A stretch of DNA of 35,632 bases from an uncultured Clostridium sp. (GTDB taxonomy: Bacteria; Bacillota; Clostridia; TANB77; CAG-508): the NCBI GenBank assembly GCA_946500615.1, contig CAMMWP010000018.1, positions 1-35,632 on the forward strand, read 5' to 3'. Below, piece after piece: positions 7,887 through 17,648 of this stretch (the first letter of the stretch is position 1; each line of letters opens with the position of its first letter). Under the pieces are notes generated by a model. The model had not been told where the DNA came from. It worked only from the letters and a program-made list of their open reading frames with translations, and did not search any database. Both the position numbers and the translations under genes were made by a program.

Positions 7887-10721
7887 TTAATTTTTCTCTA
7901 AATATTTCTTCAAAAATTTTCCTGTATAGCTCTTTTCATTTAAACAAACTTGTTCCGGTGTTCCAATAGCAACTATTTCTCCGCCATTGTCTCCCCCTTC
8001 TGGGCCTAAATCGATAATATGGTCACAAGTTTTAATTAAATCCAAATTATGTTCAATCACAATAATGGTATTTCCAGTATCCACTAATCTTTGTAAAATA
8101 TCTACCAATTTATGAACATCGGCAATATGAAGTCCTGTAGTTGGTTCATCTAAAATATATAGCGTTTTTCCGGTTGCCTTTTTAGACAATTCTGTTGCCA
8201 ATTTTACTCTTTGTGCTTCTCCACCAGATAATGTTGTAGATGGTTGTCCTAATTTGATATAACTTAAGCCTACATCATGTAAAGTTTGAATTTTTTGTTT
8301 GATTCTTGGTATTTTGTCAAAAAATTCTAAAGCTTCTTCTACTGTCATATCTAGGACATCTGCAATCGTTTTTCCTTTATATTTTACCTCTAATGTTTCT
8401 CTATTATATCGTTTTCCTTTACACACTTCACAAGGTACATAAATATCTGGTAAGAAATGCATTTCAATTTTATGCACTCCATCTCCATTACAACTTTCAC
8501 ATCTTCCACCTTGCACATTAAAACTAAATCTTCCCTTTTGATATCCTCTTAATTTTGCCTCTTCTGTTTCTGCAAAGATATCTCTAATTAAATCAAACAC
8601 ACCTGTATATGTTGCAGGATTTGAACGTGGTGTTCTTCCGATTGGTGATTGGTCGATATTAATAATTTTATCAATTTGAGAAATGCCCTTAATTCCTTTG
8701 CATTTTCCTGGTTTTTCATTTGAACCATTTAATTCTTTGGCAATGGTTTTATACAATACTTCATTAACTAGTGTTGATTTTCCAGATCCAGATACACCTG
8801 TCACACAAGTAAATATACCCAAAGGAAATTTGACGCTAATATTTTTTAGGTTGTTTTCTGTAGCCCCTTGTACTTCAATCACCTTTGATTTTGTATGCTT
8901 TCTTCTTTTTTCTGGTACTGGAATTTTTAGTCTTCCACTTAAATATTTACCAGTAATTGACCTTTCTACTTGTTTAATCTCTTCTGCTGTTCCCTGTGCC
9001 ATAACTTGTCCACCATGTGTTCCTGCACCCGGTCCAATATCAATGACTTGATCTGCTGCATACATGGTATCCTCATCATGTTCTACAACAAGTAATGTAT
9101 TTCCTAAATCTCTCAATTTTTTTAATGTTGCTAATAATCTATCATTATCTCTTTGATGTAGTCCAATACTTGGTTCATCTAAAATATATAGCACGCCTGT
9201 TAATCCAGACCCAATTTGTGTAGCTAAACGAATTCTTTGTGCTTCTCCTCCAGACAATGTCCCTGCACTTCTTGATAATGTTAAATATTCTAGTCCTACA
9301 TCAATTAAAAATTGTAATCTTTGATGAATTTCTTTTAAGATTAAATCTGAAATCATGGCTTCTGTTTTATTTAATTGTAAGTTATCCAGATAGTCTTTTA
9401 TTTGATTAATAGACATGGCTGTTAATTCATTAATATTTTTGTCGCCTACTTTTATAGACAAAATTTCTAGTTTTAATCTTGCTCCATGACATGAATAACA
9501 TGGAGCATTACTCATATACATTTCATAAAAATCACGCATACCTTGTGATTTGGTTTCATTATGACGTCTATCTAATGTAGGAAGTACCCCTTCAAATGGT
9601 GCTGTAAATTTTCTAATTCCTGCTGGTGATACATATTCAAAGTCAATTTCTTCATCTCCTGTACCATACAAGATTTTCTCCATAAAACTTCTTGGTAATT
9701 CTTTGATTTTTTTGCCTTTTATATCAATTCCATAATGTTTTCCGATGCTTTCGAAATACATCTTTGCCATGGTGTCACCTTTTTTCATGGTGCTAGAACC
9801 AAAAGCTTTTACCCCATCATATAAGGTTTTATTTTTATCTGGAATAATTAAGTCTTCATCCATTTTCATTAAATATCCAATACCTGTACAAGTTGGACAA
9901 GCCCCCATTGGGTTGTTAAATGAAAACATTCTAGGGGTTAATTCTGGGAAACTAAATCCGCAATCTGGACATGCATAATTGCAACTATATAATTTTTCTT
10001 GTTTTCCTACAATATCAATTAATACTAATTGATTGGCATGCTTTAATGCTACTTCTACTGATTCTGTTAATCTGCTAATAATTTCTGGTTTTATTACCAA
10101 TCTGTCTACTACTAACTCAATCGTATGTTTTTTCTTTCTGTCTAAATCAATATCATCGGAAAGCTCATACATTTCTCCATCAATTCTAACTCTGACAAAT
10201 CCTTCTTTTTGATATTCTTCTAATTGCTTAGTATATTCTCCTTTTCTTCCTCTTACAACTGGTGCTAATACTTGTATTCTAGTTCCTTCTTCTAATTCCA
10301 TAATATTATCTATAATTTGGTCTATGGTTTGTTTTTCTATTTTTTTACCACAGTTTGGACAATATGGCACACCAATTCTTGCATATAATAAACGGATATA
10401 GTCATATATTTCTGTGACCGTTCCTACAGTGGAACGAGGATTTTTAGAGGTTGTTTTTTGATCTATGGATATGGCTGGCGACAACCCTTCTATACTTTCT
10501 ACTTCTGGTTTTTCCATTAAGCCTAAAAATTGTCTTGCATATGATGACAAACTTTCTACATATCTTCTTTGCCCTTCTGCATATAAGGTGTCAAATGCTA
10601 GACTGGATTTTCCCGAACCTGATAGTCCTGTGATTACGACTAATTTATCTCTTGGTATTTCTAAATTTATATTTTTTAAATTATGTTCTTTTGCTCCTTT
10701 TATGATAATTTTGTCATTCAT
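7887..10721 (-). CDS. uvrA: Excinuclease ABC subunit A
   Basis: 944 residues from ATG 10721, chosen because GGGAGGA lies 7 bases upstream; the reading frame stays open to 10886 but without a start signal. UvrA is the DNA-damage-sensing ATPase of nucleotide excision repair. Visible features are the first Walker [10 protein letters not shown] at residues 32-40, two LSGGEAQR signatures, a second Walker [25 protein letters not shown] and [12 protein letters not shown]alker B regions, and zinc motifs [10 protein letters not shown]...CPTC and [11 protein letters not shown]...[10 protein letters not shown]. Full length and intact. uvrB and uvrC are not in the window. Confidence 0.98.
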   Translation of the reverse strand: MNDKIIIKGAKEHNLKNINLEIPRDKLVVITGLSGSGKSSLAFDTLYAEGQRRYVESLSSYARQFLGLMEKPEVESIEGLSPAISIDQKTTSKNPRSTVGTVTEIYDYIRLLYARIGVPYCPNCGKKIEKQTIDQIIDNIMELEEGTRIQVLAPVVRGRKGEYTKQLEEYQKEGFVRVRIDGEMYELSDDIDLDRKKKHTIELVVDRLVIKPEIISRLTESVEVALKHANQLVLIDIVGKQEKLYSCNYACPDCGFSFPELTPRMFSFNNPMGACPTCTGIGYLMKMDEDLIIPDKNKTLYDGVKAFGSSTMKKGDTMAKMYFESIGKHYGIDIKGKKIKELPRSFMEKILYGTGDEEIDFEYVSPAGIRKFTAPFEGVLPTLDRRHNETKSQGMRDFYEMYMSNAPCYSCHGARLKLEILSIKVGDKNINELTAMSINQIKDYLDNLQLNKTEAMISDLILKEIHQRLQFLIDVGLEYLTLSRSAGTLSGGEAQRIRLATQIGSGLTGVLYILDEPSIGLHQRDNDRLLATLKKLRDLGNTLLVVEHDEDTMYAADQVIDIGPGAGTHGGQVMAQGTAEEIKQVERSITGKYLSGRLKIPVPEKRRKHTKSKVIEVQGATENNLKNISVKFPLGIFTCVTGVSGSGKSTLVNEVLYKTIAKELNGSNEKPGKCKGIKGISQIDKIINIDQSPIGRTPRSNPATYTGVFDLIRDIFAETEEAKLRGYQKGRFSFNVQGGRCESCNGDGVHKIEMHFLPDIYVPCEVCKGKRYNRETLEVKYKGKTIADVLDMTVEEALEFFDKIPRIKQKIQTLHDVGLSYIKLGQPSTTLSGGEAQRVKLATELSKKATGKTLYILDEPTTGLHIADVHKLVDILQRLVDTGNTIIVIEHNLDLIKTCDHIIDLGPEGGDNGGEIVAIGTPEQVCLNEKSYTGKFLKKYLEKN

Positions 10722-10875
10722 GAACATTCCTCCCATAATTGCTATTTCAAATTCCAGTCTCATTATACTATATTTTTTCGACAAAAACAAGAGTTTGGTT
10801 CGCTTTATTATAAGAAAAAAATTACCGTTCAAATTTCCAATCTGAAAGTCCCATATAGTATGTTTCCTATTGTAA

Positions 10876-11025
10876 AACAATAGCAAGCTTTTTTAACATT
10901 TACTCTGTCTATAATGTTTTAAAGCACGCGTCATTGTTCGGCGCCAATTTTACGTAAGTAAAATTATGTGCAATGTATTTTTATATATTAGAAAAGTCAT
11001 GTTGACTTTCTAATATATAAAAATA
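10876..11025 (-). repeat. Composite palindromic repeat, copy A
   Basis: On the minus strand the order is: a long hairpin (10976-11025, stem containing ATATTAGAAAGTCA), then an ACTTACGTAAAATTGGCGCC block, then a stem-loop with AACAAT arms and a CTGTCTATAATGTT loop (10876-10940). The same order is seen in two head-to-tail copies at 23315-23634. The hairpin stems differ in sequence between copies but stay paired. This fills most of the gap between uvrA and gmk. Confidence 0.75.
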
Positions 11026-11079
11026 AACATAAATATTGCTATCTATGCTTATTCTTGTATATTTATAAAATAGGATTGT

Positions 11080-11655
11080 CTAAATTTGGTTATTTTCTAA
11101 TCTTACTTCATTTTCTATAATCGTCATAATAATTTGCACTGTCTTCTCTAAATCATTATTTTTTAATACATAATCATAAAAATTAATTTTAGACTCTTCA
11201 TAATCAAAACGATTTAAACGTAATATAATTTCCTGTGGACTTGGCTTGTCTATTCTATTTTCCAATCGATGTTTCAATTCTTCTTTTGGAACACGTAAAA
11301 ATATGGTAACTACCTTTGTATCCTTTCCCAATAGTTCTTTTAAATGTTGTGTTCCATTCACATCAATATCTTTTACAATAATTTTTCCACTTTTAATTTT
11401 ATCATTTAATAACTTTCTAGAAGTTCCATAATATTGATTATGATGAATATCATATTCATAAAATTCTTGGTTTTCTATCATTTTTTCAAATTCTTCTCTT
11501 GATACAAAATGATAAGTTTCTCCTTCTACATCGCCTTCTCGAATTGCCCTTGATGTATAAGAAGGAAGTGATTCTACATTTTCCATTCGTTTCATTAGTT
11601 CTTTTTTTATTGTATCTTTTCCTGCGCCTGCTACTCCAGATAATATGATTAACAT
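11080..11655 (-). CDS. gmk: Guanylate kinase
   Basis: 191 residues. It phosphorylates GMP to GDP with ATP. The P-loop reads GVAGAGKDT (residues about 7-15), a variant of the usual GPSGSGKST. The GMP-binding part SLPSYTSRAIREGDVEGETY is followed by HFVSREEFEKMI and a GTSRKLL motif, and RLNR lies in the lid region. The start overlaps the rpoZ end by 7 bases, so the genes are translationally coupled. gmk next to rpoZ, remA and yicC is the standard Firmicutes arrangement. The variant P-loop is worth noting, but the fold assignment is secure. Confidence 0.9.
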   Translation of the reverse strand: MLIILSGVAGAGKDTIKKELMKRMENVESLPSYTSRAIREGDVEGETYHFVSREEFEKMIENQEFYEYDIHHNQYYGTSRKLLNDKIKSGKIIVKDIDVNGTQHLKELLGKDTKVVTIFLRVPKEELKHRLENRIDKPSPQEIILRLNRFDYEESKINFYDYVLKNNDLEKTVQIIMTIIENEVRLENNQI

Positions 11656-11840
11656 TCTATTGCAACCTTCCCTTCTGCAATTTCAATGGCAGCTATTGTT
11701 ACTGGTGATTCCTCTTTTGTCTCTACCAAAGGTGCTACACCAGAAGCAATTTGTCTTGCTCTTCTAGCTGTTGCAATTACTAATTCATATCGATTATTTG
11801 CTTTTGTAAGTAATTCTGAAACACTAGGTTTTACTATCAT
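11649..11840 (-). CDS. rpoZ: RNA polymerase omega subunit
   Basis: 63 residues from ATG 11840; a TTG at 11846 with closer Shine-Dalgarno spacing is an alternative. MIVKPSVSELL followed by NRYELVIATARRARQIA is the diagnostic omega signature. It assists RNA polymerase assembly. It is located between remA and gmk and overlaps gmk. Confidence 0.93.
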   Translation of the reverse strand: MIVKPSVSELLTKANNRYELVIATARRARQIASGVAPLVETKEESPVTIAAIEIAEGKVAIEC

Positions 11841-11941
11841 TTTCAATTCATTCCTTTCTTTTATAATACACCTCTATTGATAAATGCTTATCAAATAGTC
11901 TTACCCATGTACCTATTCAAATTTTTTGTTTTTATCTATTT

Positions 11942-12196
11942 TTAGCTTTCTTCTTGTGAAATATCTTTATCAATTCTTCCACCAACGGTTTCTGGTTGTA
12001 CAGCTGATAAGATAACATGTCCTGAATCCATAATTAATACTGCTCTTGTCCTTCTTCCATAAGTGGCATCTACTGCTGTTTTATTATCTTTTGCTTCTTG
12101 TATTAATCTTTTAATTGGTGCTGATTCTGGGCTGACAATCGCTACAATCCTCTCTGCTGAAACAATATTTCCAAATCCAATATTTACTAATTGCAT
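11942..12196 (-). CDS. remA: RemA family regulator (DUF370)
   Basis: 84 residues. [19 protein letters not shown], then [33 protein letters not shown] and QPETV are characteristic of RemA, which in Bacillus subtilis is a DNA-binding activator of biofilm matrix genes and other operons. It starts 15 bases after yicC ends, which is consistent with one operon. GAAGGGA precedes the ATG. Confidence 0.94.
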   Translation of the reverse strand: MQLVNIGFGNIVSAERIVAIVSPESAPIKRLIQEAKDNKTAVDATYGRRTRAVLIMDSGHVILSAVQPETVGGRIDKDISQEES

Positions 12197-12211
12197 AAAA
12201 TCATTCCCTTC

Positions 12212-13087
12212 TTACTCTATATTTTGTACTTGTTCTCGTATATTTTCTAACTGTGTTTTCATGTTAATCACTTCATTCGTTATTTCTAGATTATTGGCCT
12301 TTGAACCAATAGTATTGGTCTCTCGGTTCATTTCTTGTATCATGAAATCTAATTTTTTTCCTACAGCTTCATGACTATTTAATAGTTCTCTAAATTGGTA
12401 TATATGACTATGTAATCTTGTGACTTCTTCTTCTATAGAGCATTTGTCTGCATAAATGACCACTTCTTGTGCTAGTCTTGCTTCATCAATTTCTTGGTCT
12501 TGCAACAATTCTTTTATCCTCGTATTTAATTTTACTACATATTCTTCAATAAGTCCAGTAGAAAGTGAAGATATTTTTTTAACTTTTTCTTCAATCTCTT
12601 GTATTCTTGTAAATAAATCCTGTGCGATTTTTTCTCCTTCTATTTTTCTCATTCCTACTAGATTGTCAATAGCTCTGTTGGTTACTTCCAATAGTTCCTG
12701 CTTTATGGTTTCATCATCTTGATTATTTTGAATGATTAATACATCTGGCAATTTAGAAATTTCAGTTACAGAAATATCTTCTACAATTTCTTCTGACTGT
12801 GCTAAACTTTTTAATTCTTTAATATACATTTTAGCAATTTCTGTATTTATTTTTATATCTCTTCCTTCTGAAGAATTATTGTTAAATACAATATAGACAT
12901 CAATTTTTCCTCTTGCTAACTTTGCTGAAATGGCTTTTTTGATTTCTTCTTCTAAGTAGCTAAGACTTCTAGGCATTTTTACTGAGATATCTAGATATCT
13001 ATGATTCACACTTTTTATTTCTACTTGATATTCTCTTAAATTTTTAGACATATTGGATTTTCCATACCCAGTCATGCTTTTAATCAT
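12212..13087 (-). CDS. yicC: YicC/YloC family endoribonuclease
   Basis: 291 residues. MIKSMTGYGKSN opens the protein, followed by YQVEIKSVNHRYLDISVKMP and LEEEIKKAISAKLARGKIDV; the C-terminal DUF1732 part contains DKCSIEEEVTRLHSHI, LDFMIQEMNRETNTIGSKA and a final NMKTQLENIREQVQNIE helix. The family has been linked to RNA cleavage in Escherichia coli and Bacillus. The start codon overlaps the end of the upstream membrane-protein gene (AATGATTAA), indicating coupling. Confidence 0.94.
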   Translation of the reverse strand: MIKSMTGYGKSNMSKNLREYQVEIKSVNHRYLDISVKMPRSLSYLEEEIKKAISAKLARGKIDVYIVFNNNSSEGRDIKINTEIAKMYIKELKSLAQSEEIVEDISVTEISKLPDVLIIQNNQDDETIKQELLEVTNRAIDNLVGMRKIEGEKIAQDLFTRIQEIEEKVKKISSLSTGLIEEYVVKLNTRIKELLQDQEIDEARLAQEVVIYADKCSIEEEVTRLHSHIYQFRELLNSHEAVGKKLDFMIQEMNRETNTIGSKANNLEITNEVINMKTQLENIREQVQNIE

Positions 13088-14294
13088 TTTTTATTCCTTC
13101 CTTTGCTTCTTCTTTTTTCTTTCTTCCTCTTTTTGATTTTGGCTTTGGCTGTGTTTTTACTTCTTCTTTTTTATTTGCTTTGTTTTTTTCTGATTTTGTT
13201 TTATTTTGTTTTTCTTCTTTATTTTCTTCTGAAACTATTTTGCTTTTTTTCTCTTTATTTTCTCTTGAAACTGTTTTGTTTTGCTTTCTTTCATTTTCTT
13301 CTGAAACTGTTTTATTTTTCTTCTCTTCAGTTTCTTCTGATATGGTTTTGCTTTGCTTCTCTTTATTTTCTTCTGATTCTGTTTTGTTTTGCCCTGCTTT
13401 CTTTTTTCTTGTAGTGCTTTTTTTATTTTCTGACTTGCTTTCTACCTTTTTGTCTTCCTCCACATCATTATTTTTTCGTGTACTATTTCTCTTTTTAGGC
13501 TTCTCTTCTACATGTATTTTTTCTTCTATGCTTTTTTGTTTTTTACTACTTTTGGTTGTTTGTTCATCTTTTGTTTTTCTTTGTTTTTCTTCTTTTTTAG
13601 AAGTTTTATTAGAAGTTGCCTTATTGCTACTTTTTCCTCTTTTTGATTTTGGTTTTTCTTTATTTTCCTTCATTTCTTCTTGCTTGTGCGCACTATCTTT
13701 TATTTTTACTTCTTCATTTCTTTTCTTTGCTTCTTTTATAATTGGTTCATCTTTTACGATTTCTGATATATCACTTAGACTTTTTACATATTGCCATCTT
13801 GCTTTGGTATATATGATGATTGCTTTTAATACATAATATATGGCAAAAATGTATGAGGATGTTAATATATATGTTCTAAAATCCAACTGATACATCGTGA
13901 TAACATGATGAATAAACAATGCATGCGTTGCTAAAACAAATAATTCTAGGGTAGTCATTAGCAATGTTCCGCTCTCTTTTTTATATGCCTTTTCTAAAAT
14001 GACTATGCCAGATAATAAAAATACACCCGAAAAGATTTGTGTTATCATTTTCATTTTATCGAATTCTAGTTTTGTATATAATATATTTGCTACAATAAAA
14101 TATATCATAACCACAATTGCTAATATTAAATTCTTAACTATTTTTTTTAATATTTCTTGTGACACCTCTTTTGGCACTTTCTTTTTAGACATCACTTGTT
14201 CTTCTGCCATTTTTTCATTTTCTGTTTTGTTTTCCATTGTATCTGTCAAGTTTTCTACCTCTTTTTCACTTACTTTTGTTTTTTCTTTCTTCAT
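13080..14294 (-). CDS. Membrane protein with long Lys/Glu repeat tail
   Basis: 404 residues, family not recognised. A charged N-terminus (about 45 residues) is followed by four predicted membrane helices between about residues 50 and 165, including LILAIVVMIYFIVANILY and a segment around IFSGVFLLSGIVILE. From about residue 180 the protein is hydrophilic and low complexity. Its last third has imperfect tandem units of about 12-14 residues of the type KTVSEENKEKQN, ending in KPKSKRGRKKKEE, which resembles a nucleic-acid-binding basic tail. The tail would be cytoplasmic or periplasmic depending on topology. It sits within the rsmE-yicC run and overlaps yicC by 8 bases. Function unknown. Confidence 0.75.
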   Translation of the reverse strand: MKKEKTKVSEKEVENLTDTMENKTENEKMAEEQVMSKKKVPKEVSQEILKKIVKNLILAIVVMIYFIVANILYTKLEFDKMKMITQIFSGVFLLSGIVILEKAYKKESGTLLMTTLELFVLATHALFIHHVITMYQLDFRTYILTSSYIFAIYYVLKAIIIYTKARWQYVKSLSDISEIVKDEPIIKEAKKRNEEVKIKDSAHKQEEMKENKEKPKSKRGKSSNKATSNKTSKKEEKQRKTKDEQTTKSSKKQKSIEEKIHVEEKPKKRNSTRKNNDVEEDKKVESKSENKKSTTRKKKAGQNKTESEENKEKQSKTISEETEEKKNKTVSEENERKQNKTVSRENKEKKSKIVSEENKEEKQNKTKSEKNKANKKEEVKTQPKPKSKRGRKKKEEAKEGIKND

Positions 14295-14359
14295 TTTAGC
14301 TTTCTTCCCTTTCTCTTATATAAAACCGATTGAAAAAGAATATATTCTTTTTCACCTAT

Positions 14360-15106
14360 TTAGCTATCTAATTCATACATAATAATACTTAACATATGTA
14401 AGGCAACTGTTTCTGTCCTTAATATCCTGTTTCCTAATGTAATGATTTTTGTATCATGTTCTTCAAATTTCATCATTTCTTCTGGATCTATTCCGCCTTC
14501 TGGTCCTATGATAATGGCTATTTTCATTTCTTTGTTATCTAGTTTGATATTTTTTAATTCTTGTTTTAATGTATGTGTTTTTTCATTTTCATATGCTACT
14601 AACACCAAATCATATTCTTTTATTTGTTCACACAATGTTTTTATATTTATCACTGGATGGATGGTTGGAATTCTATCTCTTCCAGATTGCTTGGCCGCAC
14701 CTTCTGATATTTTCTGCCACCTCTGTATTTTCTTTACTTTATCTTTTTCATTTAATTTTACAACACATCTTTTCATCTCCAATGGTGTGATATCATATAC
14801 CCCTAATTCTACTGCCTTCTGAATTATCCACTCCATTTTGTCTGCCTTTGGTAATCCTTGAAAAATGCTTACTTGTATAGGAGATTCTACATTAGATGCC
14901 ATTTCTTCTATTATGTGACAATCAATATTTTTTTCTTGTATTTGTTCTATTTTGCAATGGTAGTTTTTAGAAGTGTTACTGTCACATATTTCTATTGTAT
15001 CACCAATCTTTGCTCTTAGCACATTTTTTATGTGATTTACATCTTCATTTTGTATCACAATGGTATCTTCTTGAATTTGATTTGTTGTTACAAAAAATTT
15101 TGGCAT
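14360..15106 (-). CDS. rsmE: 16S rRNA m3U1498 methyltransferase
   Basis: 248 residues from ATG 15106 (MPKFFVTTNQI), preceded by GGAG; a start at 15127 adds seven residues without a clear site. RsmE methylates U1498 of 16S rRNA and belongs to the SPOUT family. Motifs seen are HIKNVLRAKIGD in the PUA-like N-domain, FQGLPKADKMEWIIQKAVELGV, KISEGAAKQSGR, and the SAM-knot IIIGPEGGIDPEE and LGNRILRTETVALHML. Full length. It heads the run of co-oriented genes ending with gmk. Confidence 0.95.
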   Translation of the reverse strand: MPKFFVTTNQIQEDTIVIQNEDVNHIKNVLRAKIGDTIEICDSNTSKNYHCKIEQIQEKNIDCHIIEEMASNVESPIQVSIFQGLPKADKMEWIIQKAVELGVYDITPLEMKRCVVKLNEKDKVKKIQRWQKISEGAAKQSGRDRIPTIHPVINIKTLCEQIKEYDLVLVAYENEKTHTLKQELKNIKLDNKEMKIAIIIGPEGGIDPEEMMKFEEHDTKIITLGNRILRTETVALHMLSIIMYELDS

Positions 15107-15192
15107 TTTTTTCTCCATTCCTTTCATGTTTCAGTCAAAATCATACATATATGAAGTATTCTACCACATAATGAATTATTTTTCTAGTCAAA

Positions 15193-16632
15193 TTATGCAT
15201 TTATCCAGACAGAAACCGATTTTGATTTTACTTTAAAGGTCCCATATCCTTGCTCGTCTATTACTACTTCTTCTTGGCAATTTCCAATTGCATCTATAAA
15301 TGTTTCTCCTACTAAGTCTATTCCTATATACATTCGTTTTTCTGTATCAAATTTATTGGAAATTAACACTGCTAATCCAGATTTTATATGTTCTCTATCT
15401 CCTTCTCTTGTCCATCCAATACAATTTGGATTATCGAAATAATCATTTTGTTTTCCATATGCTTTCTCTTTTCTTAATTCCATTATGGTTTTTAGTCCTT
15501 CTACTGGTTTTACCTCATCGTGTTGAATCCCATACATATCTCCCCAAAACACACAAGGATATCCTTCATCTCGTAATAAAATAATCGTATAAGCTGGTAA
15601 TTTAAACCATCTATCGACAAAACTTTCTAAACTTTGTCCCGGTTGGGTATCATGATTTTCTACAAAAGTTACTGCTCTACTTGGGTTTTCTTTTACAAGT
15701 GTATGCTCCAAAATTTTCGTTAAATCATAATTCTCATCTTTTGAGGCATTGTATAAGTTATAGTGTAAAGGGACATCAAATAAAGAAATTTGTCCTTCTG
15801 TTTCTGTGATATATCTATGTAATTTTGCTATATCTCCACTCCAATATTCTCCAACAGTAAATAACTCATCTTTTGTTTGTGTTCTTAATGTTTTTATCCA
15901 TTCTCTATAAAAATCTGCATCAATATGTTTGACAGCATCTAAACGAAAACCATCTACTTTTGTTAGTTCTAAATACCATTTTCCCCAATCTAAACACTCT
16001 TGAACCACTTCTGGATTTTTAAAATCTAAATCTGCTCCCATTAAATAGTCATAATTTCCAAATTCTTCATCAACAGCTCCACTCCAACTTTTATTTTTAA
16101 AGCGAAAAATGGCATGTTCCTTTGTTTTATCATCATAATCTATTCCATCAAAATGTGTCCAATTCCATTCAAAATCAGAATATTTATGTTTTCTTCCCGG
16201 AAATGTGAATTTTGTTGCTACTCTAACCACTTGATTTTCTACAAGTTGATTATGATTTCCCCAGTCAACTTGTTCAGCTGGAATGGTTTGCAATAAATCT
16301 GCTCCCATTTTATGGTTTAACACAATATCTGCATATGTTTCCATACCCGATTGTTTTAAGGTCATAATACAATTTAGGTATTCATCCTTAGAACCATATT
16401 TCGTTTTTATGGTTCCTTTTTGATCAAATTCTCCTAAATCATATAAATCATATACCCCATATCCTACTTCATCTTTTCCACCTATTCCTTTATATGCTGG
16501 TGGGAGCCACATGGCTGTTATTCCTATATCTGCTAGTTCTTCTGCTTTACTGGCTAATGTATTCCACCAATTTTGATTGGTTTCTAAATACCATTCAAAT
16601 GCTTGTAAGATAATTCCATTTATTTTTTTCAT
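15193..16632 (-). CDS. Cytoplasmic GH13 alpha-amylase
   Basis: 479 residues with no signal peptide, so intracellular. The N-terminus GIILQAFEWYLETNQNWW is typical of the bacterial AmyS-type GH13_5 group. The catalytic triad is complete: nucleophile Asp232 in GFRLDAVKH, acid/base Glu262 in VGEYW, and Asp328 in FVENHDTQPG. AMWLPPAYKG and YADIVLNHK are the other conserved regions. It hydrolyses alpha-1,4 bonds of glucans and dextrins, probably together with the GH57 protein at 1978-3564 in turnover of storage glucan. GAAGG precedes the ATG. The Cys-poor C-terminal beta domain is intact. Confidence 0.95.
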   Translation of the reverse strand: MKKINGIILQAFEWYLETNQNWWNTLASKAEELADIGITAMWLPPAYKGIGGKDEVGYGVYDLYDLGEFDQKGTIKTKYGSKDEYLNCIMTLKQSGMETYADIVLNHKMGADLLQTIPAEQVDWGNHNQLVENQVVRVATKFTFPGRKHKYSDFEWNWTHFDGIDYDDKTKEHAIFRFKNKSWSGAVDEEFGNYDYLMGADLDFKNPEVVQECLDWGKWYLELTKVDGFRLDAVKHIDADFYREWIKTLRTQTKDELFTVGEYWSGDIAKLHRYITETEGQISLFDVPLHYNLYNASKDENYDLTKILEHTLVKENPSRAVTFVENHDTQPGQSLESFVDRWFKLPAYTIILLRDEGYPCVFWGDMYGIQHDEVKPVEGLKTIMELRKEKAYGKQNDYFDNPNCIGWTREGDREHIKSGLAVLISNKFDTEKRMYIGIDLVGETFIDAIGNCQEEVVIDEQGYGTFKVKSKSVSVWINA

Positions 16633-16674
16633 TGATTTTTCCTACCTTCTATTTTGTTCAATTGTTCATTTAGA

Positions 16675-16720
16675 TGTCCATTTATGTCCATTTAGGGACG
16701 TTTCTGTTTGGGACATTTTT
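16675..16720 (+). repeat. REP-like palindrome family, half-unit copy
   Basis: GATGTCCATTTATGTCCATT, then TAGGGACGTTTCTGTTTGGG, then ACATTTTT. It is the single-arm version of the units at 3585-3684 and 29454-29727. It lies between the alpha-amylase gene and the next promoter. Confidence 0.8.
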
Positions 16721-16864
16721 ATTATATTTGTTTTTACTGTTTGCATTATATCATTTGTATCAAATAATTGCTAGGTAAATGAAAAAAATATATAGCATTC
16801 TGATTAAAATATTCTGTTCTTCAACTATAAAATCGTTACAGTTCCGTATTTATTGGATATATAT

Positions 16865-16893
16865 TTGACATATGTTTTTTTATTATATATAAT
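16865..16893 (+). promoter_or_regulatory. Consensus promoter for the thioesterase gene
   Basis: Perfect TTGACA (16865-16870), 17-bp spacer, perfect TATAAT (16888-16893). It leaves a leader of about 100 bases before the start codon. The remainder of 16633-16997 holds only the half-repeat. Confidence 0.85.
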
Positions 16894-16997
16894 ACTTTTT
16901 TGGAAGGCTCATCATTAAAATTTGATAAAATTTTATACAAGTTTATAGGTAAAACCTTATTTAAAAACTAAATATATTATGAAGGATGTGATTTAAA

Positions 16998-17411
16998 ATG
17001 AGCTTTATATATGAAAGAACAATTAATTATTATGAAACTGATAAAATGGGCGTTGTACATCATTCCAATTATATTCGTTTTTTGGAAGAAGCTAGATGTG
17101 CATGGCTAAAAGAAGCTGATATGCCCTTTGAAAAATTTGAAGAACAAAATATCACAATTCCTGTTCTAGAAGTAAAGTGTAAATATAAACAGCATGTTAC
17201 TTTTGCTGATACTATTCTCATTAAAGTCATTGTAAAAGAGTTTAACGGTGTTCGCTTAACCATTGGTTATGAAGTTAAAGATAAAAAGACATGCAAAGAT
17301 ATTATCATTGCAGAAACTAAACATTGTTTTACTGATAAGAATTTAAGACCTGTTAATTTAAAAAAACATTGCAAAGAGTTTAGTGATAAGTTTGAAGCTT
17401 TGCTACTTTGA
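16998..17411 (+). CDS. Acyl-CoA thioesterase, hotdog fold (YbgC/FadM-like)
   Basis: 137 residues. The motif YYETDKMGVVHHSNYIRFLEEAR is diagnostic for 4-hydroxybenzoyl-CoA thioesterase-like hotdog proteins, with Asp (ETD) and the HHSNY loop at the active site. It is followed by the usual VTFADTILIKVIV and RLTIGYEV strands. It probably hydrolyses acyl-CoA or acyl-ACP thioesters in the cytoplasm; the substrate cannot be read from sequence. It has a strong promoter of its own and GAAGGATG upstream of the ATG. Confidence 0.9.
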   Translation: MSFIYERTINYYETDKMGVVHHSNYIRFLEEARCAWLKEADMPFEKFEEQNITIPVLEVKCKYKQHVTFADTILIKVIVKEFNGVRLTIGYEVKDKKTCKDIIIAETKHCFTDKNLRPVNLKKHCKEFSDKFEALLL

Positions 17412-17648
17412 AATTAAGTATAATATAACACCATTTCATTACTATATAACCATAGCTGAAAAATTACTTACATTAAATTACTCTTTTTTTAATTTGAAAA
17501 AGAGCTAAGAATAATTAGTCTAAAACTAAAATTTCTTGCTCTTTCTTTTTAATTTTCTCTTTTCTATGTTTACGTTATTTTAATCAATAAACTCATTGAA
17601 AATTTAATTAAATCTAAGCTTACTGTTGCTTTCTCTTTAATTTCTTTT

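Noticed and set aside
13103..13836. Long plus-strand ORFs opposite the repeat tail
   Set aside because: They mirror low-complexity Lys/Glu codons of the real minus-strand gene.
17412..17648. Possible small RNA or gene between the thioesterase gene and polC
   Set aside because: Only an imperfect CTCTTTTT / AAAAAGAG hairpin near 17483-17505 is seen; no promoter, ORF or T run.
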